From: Scedosporium boydii
Lineage: Eukaryota > Ascomycota > Sordariomycetes > Microascales > Microascaceae
Length of the DNA stretch: 64,000 nt
NCBI GenBank assembly: GCA_002221725.1
Contig: NJFT01000034.1
Span: 62,001 to 126,000, forward strand
Direction: 5' to 3'
Shown here: positions 27,577-38,294 of the stretch, piece after piece
How positions within the stretch are numbered: position 1 is the first letter of the stretch
How the letters are laid out: every line of letters begins with the position of its first letter
The notes under the pieces: model-generated
What the model was told of the DNA's origin: nothing
The model's input: only the letters and a program-made list of their open reading frames with translations
Database searches by the model: none
Program-made: the position numbers and the translations under genes

Positions 27577-27760
27577 GCTTAGGAGATGCCCCGGGTATAA
27601 TCTAAGAAAGTAAAATGAACGACAAATATAGGTACAAGCCATCATGGTGAACGACGTGAAATGAAATTGACCGGGGCTTCATGGCGGTGTAGATGTAGAA
27701 ATATAGAAGGCAAGGAATCAACAGCTTGGATGTCTAGCGGAGAGAACTTGATCATCTCGT

Positions 27761-30595
27761 CTAGGCATGGAAGCCTGCCAAAACTATACCCTTGGCCGAG
27801 GGCGTGTCTGGACGTGTATCCGACCTTGTATCCGACCTCCTGGACGAGAACCGTCCGAGGACGCGGGTCTTAGTGGTACCGCCGCTGATGATACTAGATC
27901 GGTCAGACCCGTCATCACCTTCTCTAATCGAAGTCAAGTCAATATGAGACTTGGGGAAGATTCCCCATTTGCCTTTGGCGTTTGTGCCGGACCAGCACCA
28001 GTGATCCCATTCGGTCCCTGTGCAGGTTCAACTGTTAGCCGCAATTCTTGGCTCATTCCGGGCAGTGAGCCCACAAGAGAGAGGAGGAGGAGGAGTAGAA
28101 ATAACTTACAGCTGATGTTGTTAATCACGTCCCCCTTTTCAAACTTGAGCCATTCCGCCTTGCCCTTTTCCTTGGTATTGAATTTCCACTTGGCTACTCC
28201 CTTCACATTGCTCGTACCTCCCATGCGAAGCTCATGAGGCGGCGGTGCTTCCAGCTTTGCCACTTCGAATGGGAACGACGCGTACTTTCCGTCGTGGTAG
28301 CCCATGCACCACTCTCCGTGGTACTTATCTGGGAAGCTGACCCCGACGATGCGCGCTCCGGGAGCCAACTCGAACGCCGGCGTGCGGTCATGGAGGAGCC
28401 TCATGCCATACATTTTCTTCACCATCTCCTTCGCCGTTGCTACTGGAAGCTTGTATATTTCTGCCAGTTTCTCGTCCACGATGGATTCTTCCACCTCACC
28501 CTTGAGGTGGAGGTCATAGCTGCTGCGGATAGCAGGAGGGATCGTGGGTTCCTCCACCACCGTCACGCCGGGAACGTTGGGCAGTGGCCGAGGATGGCGG
28601 GAGATATGCTCGCACAATTCCTTCTGAGAGAAAAAGACAGTTGCATCCCCATCATGAGGAGTGCGTCCTTCTTGGATACAGAAGACGCAAGCATAGAGGG
28701 GCTCATCTGCTCTCCTCGTAGCGAGATGGCTCTTCTGCAAGAATCGAATGCGGAATCCTACTTTGCCAATGGCAAAGTTCGCATCGGCTACATGATACGT
28801 TAGAAGCGGAACAGAAGAGGAGTGAAAGTATTGACCAAGTGCCTGGCCTAGCCTTGAGGCTTCAGTGCGGATGGGGACTATTCAGGAGTAGGATAAAAAG
28901 ACACCAGACTTACCACTGTGGTTGATATCCATCTCGATTTCCTTCCAATCCAACTCGTAGAAACAGTGCGTGCATTTGGCCGTGAGTTGCGATCCGCTAA
29001 ATGACGGCTTCTTGACCTTTTTCACACCCAATTCACCCCGAAGAACCTCCTTGGCACCCTCGCAGAATCCCTTGAGCTGATAGAAGGAGCTGGCAAGTGT
29101 AACCGAGGTGTCACGTCTGGCAATGCCGGGCAGTGCCGGCTTCGAGTTTGGTCCTTCCGTCTCAACAGGGATGAGACCATCGTCATCTTGTGTAATGACT
29201 GGTAGAGATTCCACCGCTGAGTCTCGAGGTGTTGCGGGTGTCACAGGAGCGCCGGCTTGCCCCAAAATGGGGCTTCCGATGGATGAACCGTCGTTAGCAG
29301 AAAGCGCCGAGGCGCGACTATCCCCGCCGGAGGACGAAGCGGCGCCGTAGGAGTTACGGAAAGAATCCACCGACTGCTGCCGTGGTAGGTCGGCATTGGA
29401 TGACAGGCTCAAGTGGGAAGGTTTATCCCAGGTCTGAATCTGCGGGGTGTGGTGCATATTCCCGTTCACAGGCGAATGCTCTGGGATGGATTGGGTGACG
29501 ACGCGGTTGACCGAGGGCGGAAAGCCCATAACCCTCGCTCTCCCGTGGAGAGGTATCGCTGGCAATGCCGTGCCCAGGGTTGGAGATTCATTTGGCGGTT
29601 GGAACGAGTATTGAGAATCGGTCGGAGATAGCGCTTGCGAACTTCTTTGACTTTCACGTCTCGAAATATTATCCGTCATAAGAGGGAGAACTATCTCACT
29701 GGAATTGGTCACAATAGGCCGCCTACGCTCAGGGACCTGGACGCCATTCTTCATAGCTTGAGCGATGTGGTTCATCGGAGGCTTTGTCTTGACATCCCAC
29801 GGGTTCAAATTCGGCGGCAATGGTGGGACCGGGATTTGAACTCTGTCGCTCGTGATCGGGGCGGGCAGGGATCTCCGAGGCGGGGGTGTGGGAAGTGGAG
29901 TTGTCGGGGCCGAGGGAGCGGATGCCGCCGACCGTCCTCGTTTAAGGGCGGTGTTCACAGGAATGGGTGGTGGGGGTGGTGCAAACCCTATGGCGGAAGG
30001 GGGCGGCGTAGGGATGGTTGCCCTGGCGTCTTCTTTCTCAGATACCGGGGTCTGCACTGTATTCTCGTCCTTGGGCACAGGCTCTAGCCTCATTCTCATG
30101 ATGATGTCGTAGATGCGCGGCGCCGCTTTCCGTGACAGGGCCTGTAGTTCGGAGAACTTCTCGGGGTCGAACTCATCAATCTCGATAAAGTCGTCAAACT
30201 CCCATAGGAGATCATTGAGATCAGCGCGGTACTGGGCGATCTCATCTAGAGGAAAGAATCATGTTGCGTTATTGTACAGCCCACGAGGCAAGCAAAGGGA
30301 GTGTTACACCAGGGGCTTCTGTGTGTAAGTCTGCTCGATGGCGGGTAGCTTTCGCCATGCACATGTAATACATACCGTTCTCCTTTAAAGCATCCAAAAA
30401 GTTGGAACCATATTCCTCGACATGTTTCTTGCACAAAGGCTCGATTTTCTTGAGTGCGCGCTCGCCTTCCCTCACGAGGGCCTGGCTGGCCTTGTGCATG
30501 GCGGGGTGATCGTCGGCGGCATTTTCTCGCGCAGTCTTTCCCTTCTCGACAATCTCCTTGAAAGGAGTCAGCACGAGATCGTTTACGAGGTCCAT
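27761..30595 (-). CDS. Uncharacterised protein with C-terminal SH3-like domain and CxxC/HxxxH motif
   Basis: Four exons join in frame: 30595-30376, 30245-28914, 28787-28110 and 28017-27761, giving about 828 residues. The first roughly 150 residues are charged and helical and contain KKIEPLCKKH and DEFDPEKFSELQALSRKAA. A long P/S-rich disordered region follows (about 170-420), with PPPPP runs. A first CTHC pair lies near the end of exon 2. Exon 3 adds CVFC (551-554) and HISRH (578-582), resembling a C2H2 finger. About residues 717-775 look like an SH3 domain: GVAKWKF, EWLKFEKGDVI, then WCWSG and KWGIFPKSHIDL across the last splice. The tail has duplicated RSDTRSDTRPDT. The start is the first ATG in frame. 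I recognise this as a conserved hypothetical type of filamentous ascomycetes; a scaffold role linked to actin or polarity is inference only. Confidence 0.85.
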
Positions 30596-33500
30596 CCTGG
30601 CGTCCTCGTCGGCGCAGGGTGTTAAAGTGCGCCGGCGTATGCTGTTGAAAAGAAGGAGTAGCGTGCAAAGCTCGCGCACAACAGGAGAAATAAAAAAAAA
30701 AGCGACTAAGGTAATATGATATATGGGTAGGAATATCGCTGTAGAAGGCTCGATGACAGGTAGCTCGAATGAATACTTGGATTAAGTTTAAAAAAAAAAC
30801 ACAAATACAACTGGCAATAGAAAAAGCAAAACAAACGTGGAGGGAGGAAGAGTACGAAGTATGAGGAAGGATGGAGGACTGGGAAGAAGAGAAGAGGGGG
30901 AAACGTCAGAGATGACCAAGGTAAGGCTGGATATAGACACAACTCAGCACAAAGGAGCACCACACTGCAGCTGCGCTGCATTGGCGTATTCTTCCTCACG
31001 ACTTCGTACTAGTCCAAAGTAGTAATTATAATGGTTCAGGATCTTTCCGCTGCCCGGTGTTCTGGGATGTGAAAACTGACCCAGAGATTGTGTTCTACAA
31101 CTTCTAGCGTTTCTGGAGTGTCCACACCCGTCGGCGTAGGGTTGCTCTAGATTAGTGGGGGGGGAGAAGGGGGAGCTAGGAAGGGGAAGGGGGTGCGTGA
31201 GGAAAGAGTACGAAGTCCGATGTATTGATTGATTTGATGGGCTGCATCCATGAGCATCCGTCGTTGATTCGATATGGAAGTCGGGGTCTAGTTCCTCGTA
31301 CTCCGTACTAGTAGTTTATTACGCGAGAAATGGTAGCATCAATTGTATTGTGTGCCAGAGACCAGGCCGTTATTTCCGCAGAGAGGACAGACATCCTGGT
31401 CCCTTTTTCTTCAGCGTAGCGTGCGTTCTTTCCCTCACAAGGGTCACCGAGGTTCAGCATCACGACATTGGACCCATTGTCGAGACGTCGTTACCAAGAA
31501 CAGCCAAGCATGAATCGACCTAGGCAGATGTGGAAGGAGCGCGTGGGTGCTAGGACAACTCTGGCTGGACGGAGGGAAGGCACGGCAGACCGGGGGTGGA
31601 TTCGGGGGCGCAGGCTAGGTGGGGCGACGTAGTCTTGGGTAGGGACGACTGGGAAGTTGAGGGGGGAACAGAAGTGAGAATTGAGGGCCTGGGAGGCGAG
31701 CAGGTATTAGTGTACGATCAATGTAGTAGGTGGGGTCCGCTCTGGACAACCAAGACTGGAGCTTCAGCCAGACCCAATACACGTGCGTTGTATTTCGTAA
31801 CTCGAGAGCGAGGAACTGTTTCCTCTCCTCGACGAATGCATCCATGATCTACAAGTAGTGTAGTTTAGATTGAGAAATGTTCATGCGACCTCGCCCACCT
31901 GTTCTCGAGTGATGAACTCGCCTTCATCATGCTACTTCTCACTCTTGCAAGTTTCAGTGTGACGGTACCAACCATCCAGGGGCAGAAACTAGGTAGGGGG
32001 TGTGTCAAGGAGGGCAACGGTCGATATCATTGATGTAGTCACCCAAGCTGTTGGCTCCTTGTAGTGGGCAAAAGCTAGTTACTTCGTAATTTACAAGGTG
32101 CAGTTCGCCAGCCCGGATAACCTTACTCAGTGCAAGTAGACGTAATAATTTGATGACTTACAGTAGCGCAGCATCGCCCCGTACCAGCCTACCAGGGCCT
32201 GATTGTGAGAGCTTCGCTGTTACACTGGTACCGTGGTATCGCTAAACAACGAACTAGGGTCGACGAAACACTCTCCACCAAACCTGTCGTCTCCCTCTCG
32301 GTGAAGCTCTTCGGGATAGCTACCCAATATTTGGCGCAGGTACGGAATAACGTTGTAGCGCTTCTAAACTTTATATACTTCGTATATGTGCTAATAAGGA
32401 GGAAAGTCGAAAAAGCAATGTATCAATTGACATTTACGCAAGCTTGCGTCGTAACAGGGGAAAACGAAATGGATCAATGATGTTGAGCGAGGCGAGTGTG
32501 GGACTCAGGAGGTCTCTGTCGCCGGTCTAGATTGCAACTTTGAACGAACTAAGCCGTTGCTGGCTGGAGGCGTATTGGTGTGCCTACCTGGACATCCAGC
32601 TAGGCAGCTTTGAACTCGGACACTCTCCTGGCACAGTCGTGCAGGCGATGTTGTATCAAGTTGATGTCAAGTACGAAGCTATCAATGAACTTGAGATTGA
32701 TGCCCCCTACCTGCCCATTTTACGGAGTATTAGTTCGTCCTTGCAGCTTAGCTTGCATCCTCCCTCGTCCTACCTATCCCAGAAGTGATATCGATCATTG
32801 ATACCTTCCGTTGTTCCGTCATCCCTGCACTGATAAAATATACGTACACTAGAACCGGCCGGTCTGCCTTTTTCCGGCAGGTGCGCCAGAAAAAAAGCGC
32901 CGTCCCTGTCCAACACGGCAAGAGGAAGGGTGTGTGGTGTTTGACTTCGTACCTCGTAAGTACGGCTGGACTTGTGTGTGTGTGCCTTAATGTATGAAAG
33001 CAGCGACTTGGGTCAATCGCGTCAACTGCGCCATCTAAATTATGCCTTCTAGAAGGCCGCATGAGACCGCATGTGCAGTCTGACCTGTCTGACACAACGC
33101 GAGGCATAATCACTACGAAGTACAGCGGTCAGCAGGTACTTTGTATTATCTCGACGCCTCAATCAAGTGTGTACTTCATAGTTCGTACCGTAATTTGACG
33201 CCCGCGTCCAAGACCTTCTCAAACAAGGCTCCCGACCTGTAGGTTGAAATTGCTGCCCAGACCATCTGCATACAAACTGCCCTGTGCTTCGAGAACGCCT
33301 GGACCAGCGTGGCCGACGATCCCATACCTATTCGATAAACATGTCCAGATAGAGTAAGAGGGCACGAGTGAAGGAATATCGAGGGCGGGCAAGGGAAAAT
33401 GTCCAAATCTCAACCTAGGTTATTTTCGACGATTCAAGATTAGCTGAAAGATGGGGGGAAAGGATCCACCATCCTAAATCGCCTACTACGGAGCTTTACT

Positions 33501-34455
33501 TCGTGCATGCCTTGTCGTCAGGGCCGACTAGTCGAGGAGAGGGGCGAGGAAGGCCAGAAAACAGGGATTGTCAACACAACAGCTAGCAAGCGAGCTATTC
33601 TCCCGAGTTCCTGCCATTCTGTTAGGCAAATAATCGGCCTACGAAATACACACGCAGTCACTTTACACTCCCCAGGAACTGTGTTGATATTCGAGAACAA
33701 ATTGAAGGATCAACTCTTCTCCTCATTCCCTCAAGATGTTCTGCTCCTCGGCAGACCCGCCGGTAACTACTCTATCCAAGCTTCGGATCCCACATGCAGG
33801 AATCTCTCCACAACTATGTAAATTAATGCGTTGACAACCTGACAGTTTTGCCCGTGCACCTTCGTGGATGCAGGGCCAATATCCGCAAGGACGGCACCGA
33901 AGAGCTGGGCTCCATAACAATCTGCGTAAATGCACACGGACGTGTACCGCGCGATCGTGTAATCCGATGCGAAATGAGACTGGAAACATTCAATGATGCG
34001 CTCAGAATCTTTGCCCTGTTTACGATAGCGAACAAGGGAAAGTGTTGCGCAACGCCAGGCGAACTTGTCTTCTTTAGCGCTCCTACGCTGGAACCAACCT
34101 ACTGATCTTCGTTTCCGAGTCGATTCGATGGGAGAGCGATGGCCTGCCTCCACCTCATTGCCCAATGCTTCAATGCTTCAATGCGTTGCACGATAAAGTA
34201 CAAAGTATATGTTGATGTCTCGTTGCCCCTGAATTAATGCCAAGAACAGTATTCAAATCCATGAATCCAGCATCCTGATAGGTAGCGTACAAGGAATGGT
34301 CGTGTAGCGCATGTAGTATAGTAGAGAGCCACTCAAATTATCAGGAATCGTTGGTCTGCACTCTCCTCTGACCTTCCTGTTTGGATTTCACTCCTGCTTT
34401 CGGGATGCTACATCGAGCTAATCCCCGCATCGCGCCAAACCCCATATGTCAGTTC
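30596..34455. other. Gene-free interval: SH3-gene upstream region and anoctamin 3' flank
   Basis: No convincing gene is visible in 3.9 kb. TACGAAGTA/TACTTCGTA copies lie at 30853, 32080, 32376 and 33114, with related TACTCCGTA/TACGGAGTA at 31299 and 32721. Around 32374 the copy is extended to a TATAC-TTC-GTATA inverted repeat. The open frames are short and show no family signature. Confidence 0.55.
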
Positions 34456-37328
34456 TCATTGTTCTAGCGGCACATGCATCCGGTGGACTTGTGAAAGAAA
34501 GGATATCGCCATCGCACACTCGTACGAAACGAAGGATTTATTAAGTGGTTTTTGGGGGGGAGCTCCGCGTACCTGGGAGATAAGAGTGCGACCGGCCTCG
34601 ATGGTTCCAGCCATGCCTTGTTGTCGTTGCCAGAACCTAGATGGCACCAATGATGTTAGTCCCGACGCCACAATCAGCCGAAGAGAGCCCCCTTCCCTCT
34701 TACAAGGGCGAACAAGGGGCATGTTTGACAATAGTCTGCGGCAACCACTCACATATCCTCGACGGATCCCTGCTCTGCCCGTCGAGCTTCCTCTCGAAGC
34801 GCAGACTGCGTTAGCTTCTCACTCATCTCGATACCAGGAGCAACTGACGCTGCGAGAGCAGCATTCTCGCCAAGGTTCTCCTCGAGTATTCGCTTCTTCA
34901 TGTTGAAACGCTCCTTCCTCTCTCGTTGTAGCCCGGGACTATCGATCTTGTCCATCAGGAAACGCACGGCTATCTGTACGACTAGATAGAAGTGCTCCGC
35001 CAGTAGAATCGTCAGGAGAAGACCCCAGGCCTGCATATTCGACGCGGCGCCCATCGAACCGTCGGCCCCATCCCGGCACAGAAAGACAATGGCCGAGCTG
35101 GTCAAGCTTCCGAGCCAAGACAGGAAGCCTAGTGCGTTGAGCCAAGGACCAATCGAGTCGGCCCTCCACGGGATTGGACGCCTAGATCCAGACGCAATCT
35201 TGAAGGCGTCGGAACGTAACTCGACCCAGTTGTTAATGAGGAAACTACATCCAGCAAGAGGCCAGGCTACCGAGTAGAGTGAGAGGTAACCTACGGCAGC
35301 CGAGGTGTTCTAGTCAGTCACGTGAAATAATAATGATGATGTCGTCCGGGAGAAACGATTCGAGGTTCGGCTACATCACTCATTTTAAACTTACCGAACT
35401 GGATCACCATCTCTCGGTAGTCAGTTGTGACATCGTAAATCTCGAGCTCAGTCTCCCGTCGGACTCTCCGAAGGAACGCAGCCTCCTCCTTTGCATCGTT
35501 GGCGCCAACTTTTGCCGCCTTGCCCAAAATGCCCTGCTCCTTAGCCTGGGTCATCACCTTGTGCTTGACATACGGCACGATAGCCTCAGTGGCGAAGTTG
35601 ACAATTTGCGCAGTGACAGTGCAGTAAAACATCTGACCCGTGATGCGGGCGGGGTTAATTTGGAACTCCTGGACGCTCAGCTCTTTCTGGCCGAACGTAA
35701 GGCCCTGGGCTAGTTTCCCCCAGATGTGCAAGTAGGGCGTAAGTAGATGTCCGAAGGGGAGGTAGACGAAGGCGGTAAAGGCGAGAGGCATATATGATGT
35801 GATGAAGTTAAGGACAAATTCCTTCTGCACCAGCGCGGCATGGTGAGCTACGGAAGCCATCTGTTAGCTAACCCAATCCCAAGCAAGATGTAAAAGGATA
35901 TGCTTCATACTATCGATATTTGCATAGTTTTCCATTTCAGTCAGTTTCTTGGCGAAGTTTGTCAGAACAGAAGAGAACGCGGGCAGCACAGTAACGAGAA
36001 GGATCGTAGGTAAGTATGGCTATAAGACAGCATCGTCATTAGTAAATATTCGAAACTCATCGTCATGGTTTGGGGTAAGGGAAGAAGGCGCGGTGTTCGA
36101 CTACTAACAAGGTAGGTCTTAAAAGGTCCGCTGTACACCTCGTTGATGAAGATCTCGAGAGAATTGCACATGACAATAAACCCTCCGAGAACGACGATAC
36201 AGGCAATCGTGAATGGAACCTGCAGCAGTTGTGTCCTGAGTCGCTTAAACGGCGAGTAGACCTTAATCGGCTCTCCCGTAACAACGTCCTCCGTCTCATG
36301 ATCAAACTTGAACTGCGGCCGTGGGTGTTGAATCTTGGACACTCCCCGAACACCCCACTGCACGGCGAGATCAACCTCCTTTTTCTTCCAAAACTCAAAG
36401 AAAACCACGGACCACAGACAGCTCGCAAGAGCATAGAGGAACGAGAACCGCCCAAGGAGAAGCGAAGCACCGAATCCGAACGCGGCGGGGAACACCAAGA
36501 ACCGGAAATAGCTCTGGACAAAGGCGAAATAGAGAGCGACGCTCTCGCCAAACTTGTTGCGGATCTCGTCGAGGTCATCCTGGTTGAGGAGATACTTGGT
36601 GCTCAGCCTCTTGATCCACTCGCGGTTGAAGTGTCGATCGTGAAGCGGGAACACCGAGTCGACGTATTTCCACTGCCCGCTCTTGGGCGTAATTCCCGCA
36701 CCTCCCCCGTTCTTCGGTTTCGTTATCGCCAGGTATATCAGCCTCAGCCGCTCCGCCTCGCTCACCGGCTCCTCCATCAGCGCTCCGGACAAGTCGGCAC
36801 CGGGCCCCGCCGTCCGCACGCCTTGAAGCCAGTCTTGTAGTCGGGCCCGGAAAACCTGCTGCCGGAGAAGCGTCTCCGACGCCATCTTCACGAAAATTAG
36901 TATCGACGAGTCGTCTCCCAGTCGGACTTCGGAGGCGAGGCCGACGGTCGTAAGGGCCTCGATGAGCTGTACATATCCCGCTTCGGCTTCGATTCTTTCT
37001 AAAACACACCATAACTAAAATAAGAACCCCGTTTCAAAGAGTAGAGGAGCAGGCGTATGTGGATAGGACAGCTAGAAGGTGTTTATGCAAGGGAGTACAT
37101 GCGGTAGAGAGGGTGGCCAGACCGAAAGCCAGGCCACACCGAGTATCGCGGACGTACCATTCTTTGGAACCTTGTAATGAATTATGTAGTCGACACTTTT
37201 CAAACACAGAAGTTAGCCCGAAAAAAGGGTCTCGTGAAGAGTGTGAGTTGTGTCCTCGCGTACTTGAAGTTCGAATTCGACAGTTGCTCATCATCCTCTC
37301 TCGCATTCGCACCCTTTGGGCTCGCCAT
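34456..37328 (-). CDS. Anoctamin/TMEM16-family membrane protein (Ist2-like)
   Basis: Fungal members of this family are Ca2+-regulated lipid scramblases or, as yeast Ist2, ER-plasma membrane tethers. Exons are 37328-37264, 37195-37158, 36998-36109, 36019-35911, 35847-35395, 35290-34753 and a last exon from 34636. The N-terminal cytosolic domain includes VDYIIHYKVPKN and QLIEALTTVGLASEVR. The membrane region begins near YFRFLVFPAAFGFGASLLLG and continues through FTIACIVVLGGF, PYLPTILLVTVLPAF, FVLNFITSYMPLAFTAFVYL and WGLLLTILLAEHFYLVVQIA. The protein has about 757 residues if the last exon reads through to 34456. Alternatively a donor at 34572 and acceptor at 34488 give a shorter tail ending at 34464. 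The charged C-terminal helix (RKERFNMKKRILEENL) is typical. The family is firm; scramblase versus tether cannot be decided here. Confidence 0.92.
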
Positions 37329-38294
37329 GGTGGGACGCTGAAGCGGCAAGGGAATCGCCGTCTACCGAGGTATTGTCTTCCGATGTCCAAAGGAGTCTTT
37401 CAAGAGTAAATATTTGTTGTTTAACCGTCAACCCTATGGGCTTTGTTGGAGTGCAAATGAGAGTATGAAAACAACTCTACAGAAATTTGGTGATGCTAGC
37501 AATCTAGAAAAGGGTGGGGAGAATGGGAAGGGCTGAATGGTGCTACATGTATCCAAACCTGAGGAAGCTCTTAAAGCCTACAAATACGTACGACATGTCC
37601 TAAAAACGTCACCAACACCTAGCTTCAGCAGTGAGCTGCAGATCTTCAGCTCAGATGGTTGCAATCTTGGTCCGTGCCACCCTACCTTGCAGCTTCAGCT
37701 TTTAGCTATCAGCCTGAACAAGGACAGGCAAAAGTAAAAAAAAACACCAACCTGTGCCCAAGCAAGAAAAAGAAAGGAAACAAAATGATGAAGATCAGGA
37801 TATTGTGAGGAGTTGAAGCCACAACAACACCACCATCTTGTCGTTGATTGACATACCCTTTATATTATTGCCCTTTTGTTCGTGCTAGCCACTATCTAGT
37901 TTTCCCTGTACGGATATCGTAAAATAAGGACCAGGGAAAGACATGTTTGACCTCCGTGCTCCCCCCTCCTGGCTGACATGTTAAGAAATAAATGAGTCTA
38001 GAAACTTAAACTTGCAGGTCCCCCCAGTGATAAAAAGAAGAAAAATAATAAAAGAAAGAAAGAAAAGAAAGAAAAAGAAAAGAAAGAAAGAGAAACAGAA
38101 ACGAAACGATATTGCAATCCGTAATCTTGCCTTGCGAAAAGTTCGAAATGAAGACGAATACCAGAAGACGATGAATCATACGCCATAACTCCCATCCCGA
38201 TCTAAACCGCCGTTTTGTTTATCACCGGAATATCTCCAAGCAGAAGACTCATTCGATGGCCGGCCGCACCCATTGCTTGGCGAGTGAATCCCAC
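37329..38294. other. Gene-free interval with purine-rich tract
   Basis: This stretch separates the anoctamin start codon from the stop codon of the RNA-binding protein gene. Nothing in it looks coding. An A/G-only tract of about 70 bp lies at 38031-38103 and should fall in the 3' UTR of the RNA-binding protein, where it reads as a U/C-rich tract on the transcript strand. Confidence 0.6.
38031..38103. repeat. Purine-only (GAAA)-type tract
   Basis: An almost unbroken A/G tract of GAAA and GAAAA units forms a polypurine-polypyrimidine segment about 200 bp past the stop codon of the RRM gene. Confidence 0.75.

Larger units (their letters stand above)
20574..27760. other. 7.2 kb gene-free interval rich in TACGAAGTA words
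   Basis: No recognisable gene lies in this longest empty stretch of the window. It should contain the G-alpha promoter at its left edge and the 3' flank of the SH3-domain gene at its right edge. The larger open frames (167 aa ending at 26208 and 178 aa ending at 26704, minus strand) begin at TTG and GTG codons and match nothing I know. Ten exact TACGAAGTA/TACTTCGTA copies occur at 21596, 22057, 23163, 23170, 24020, 24311, 24937, 25007, 26523 and 26816. The related TACTCCGTA/TACGGAGTA occurs at 26667 and 27096. Homopolymers A29 and A22 are also present. Confidence 0.6.

Noticed and set aside
30596..30679. 28-codon N-terminal extension of the SH3-domain protein
   Set aside because: The upstream codon at 30679 is GTG; the first ATG in frame is at 30595.
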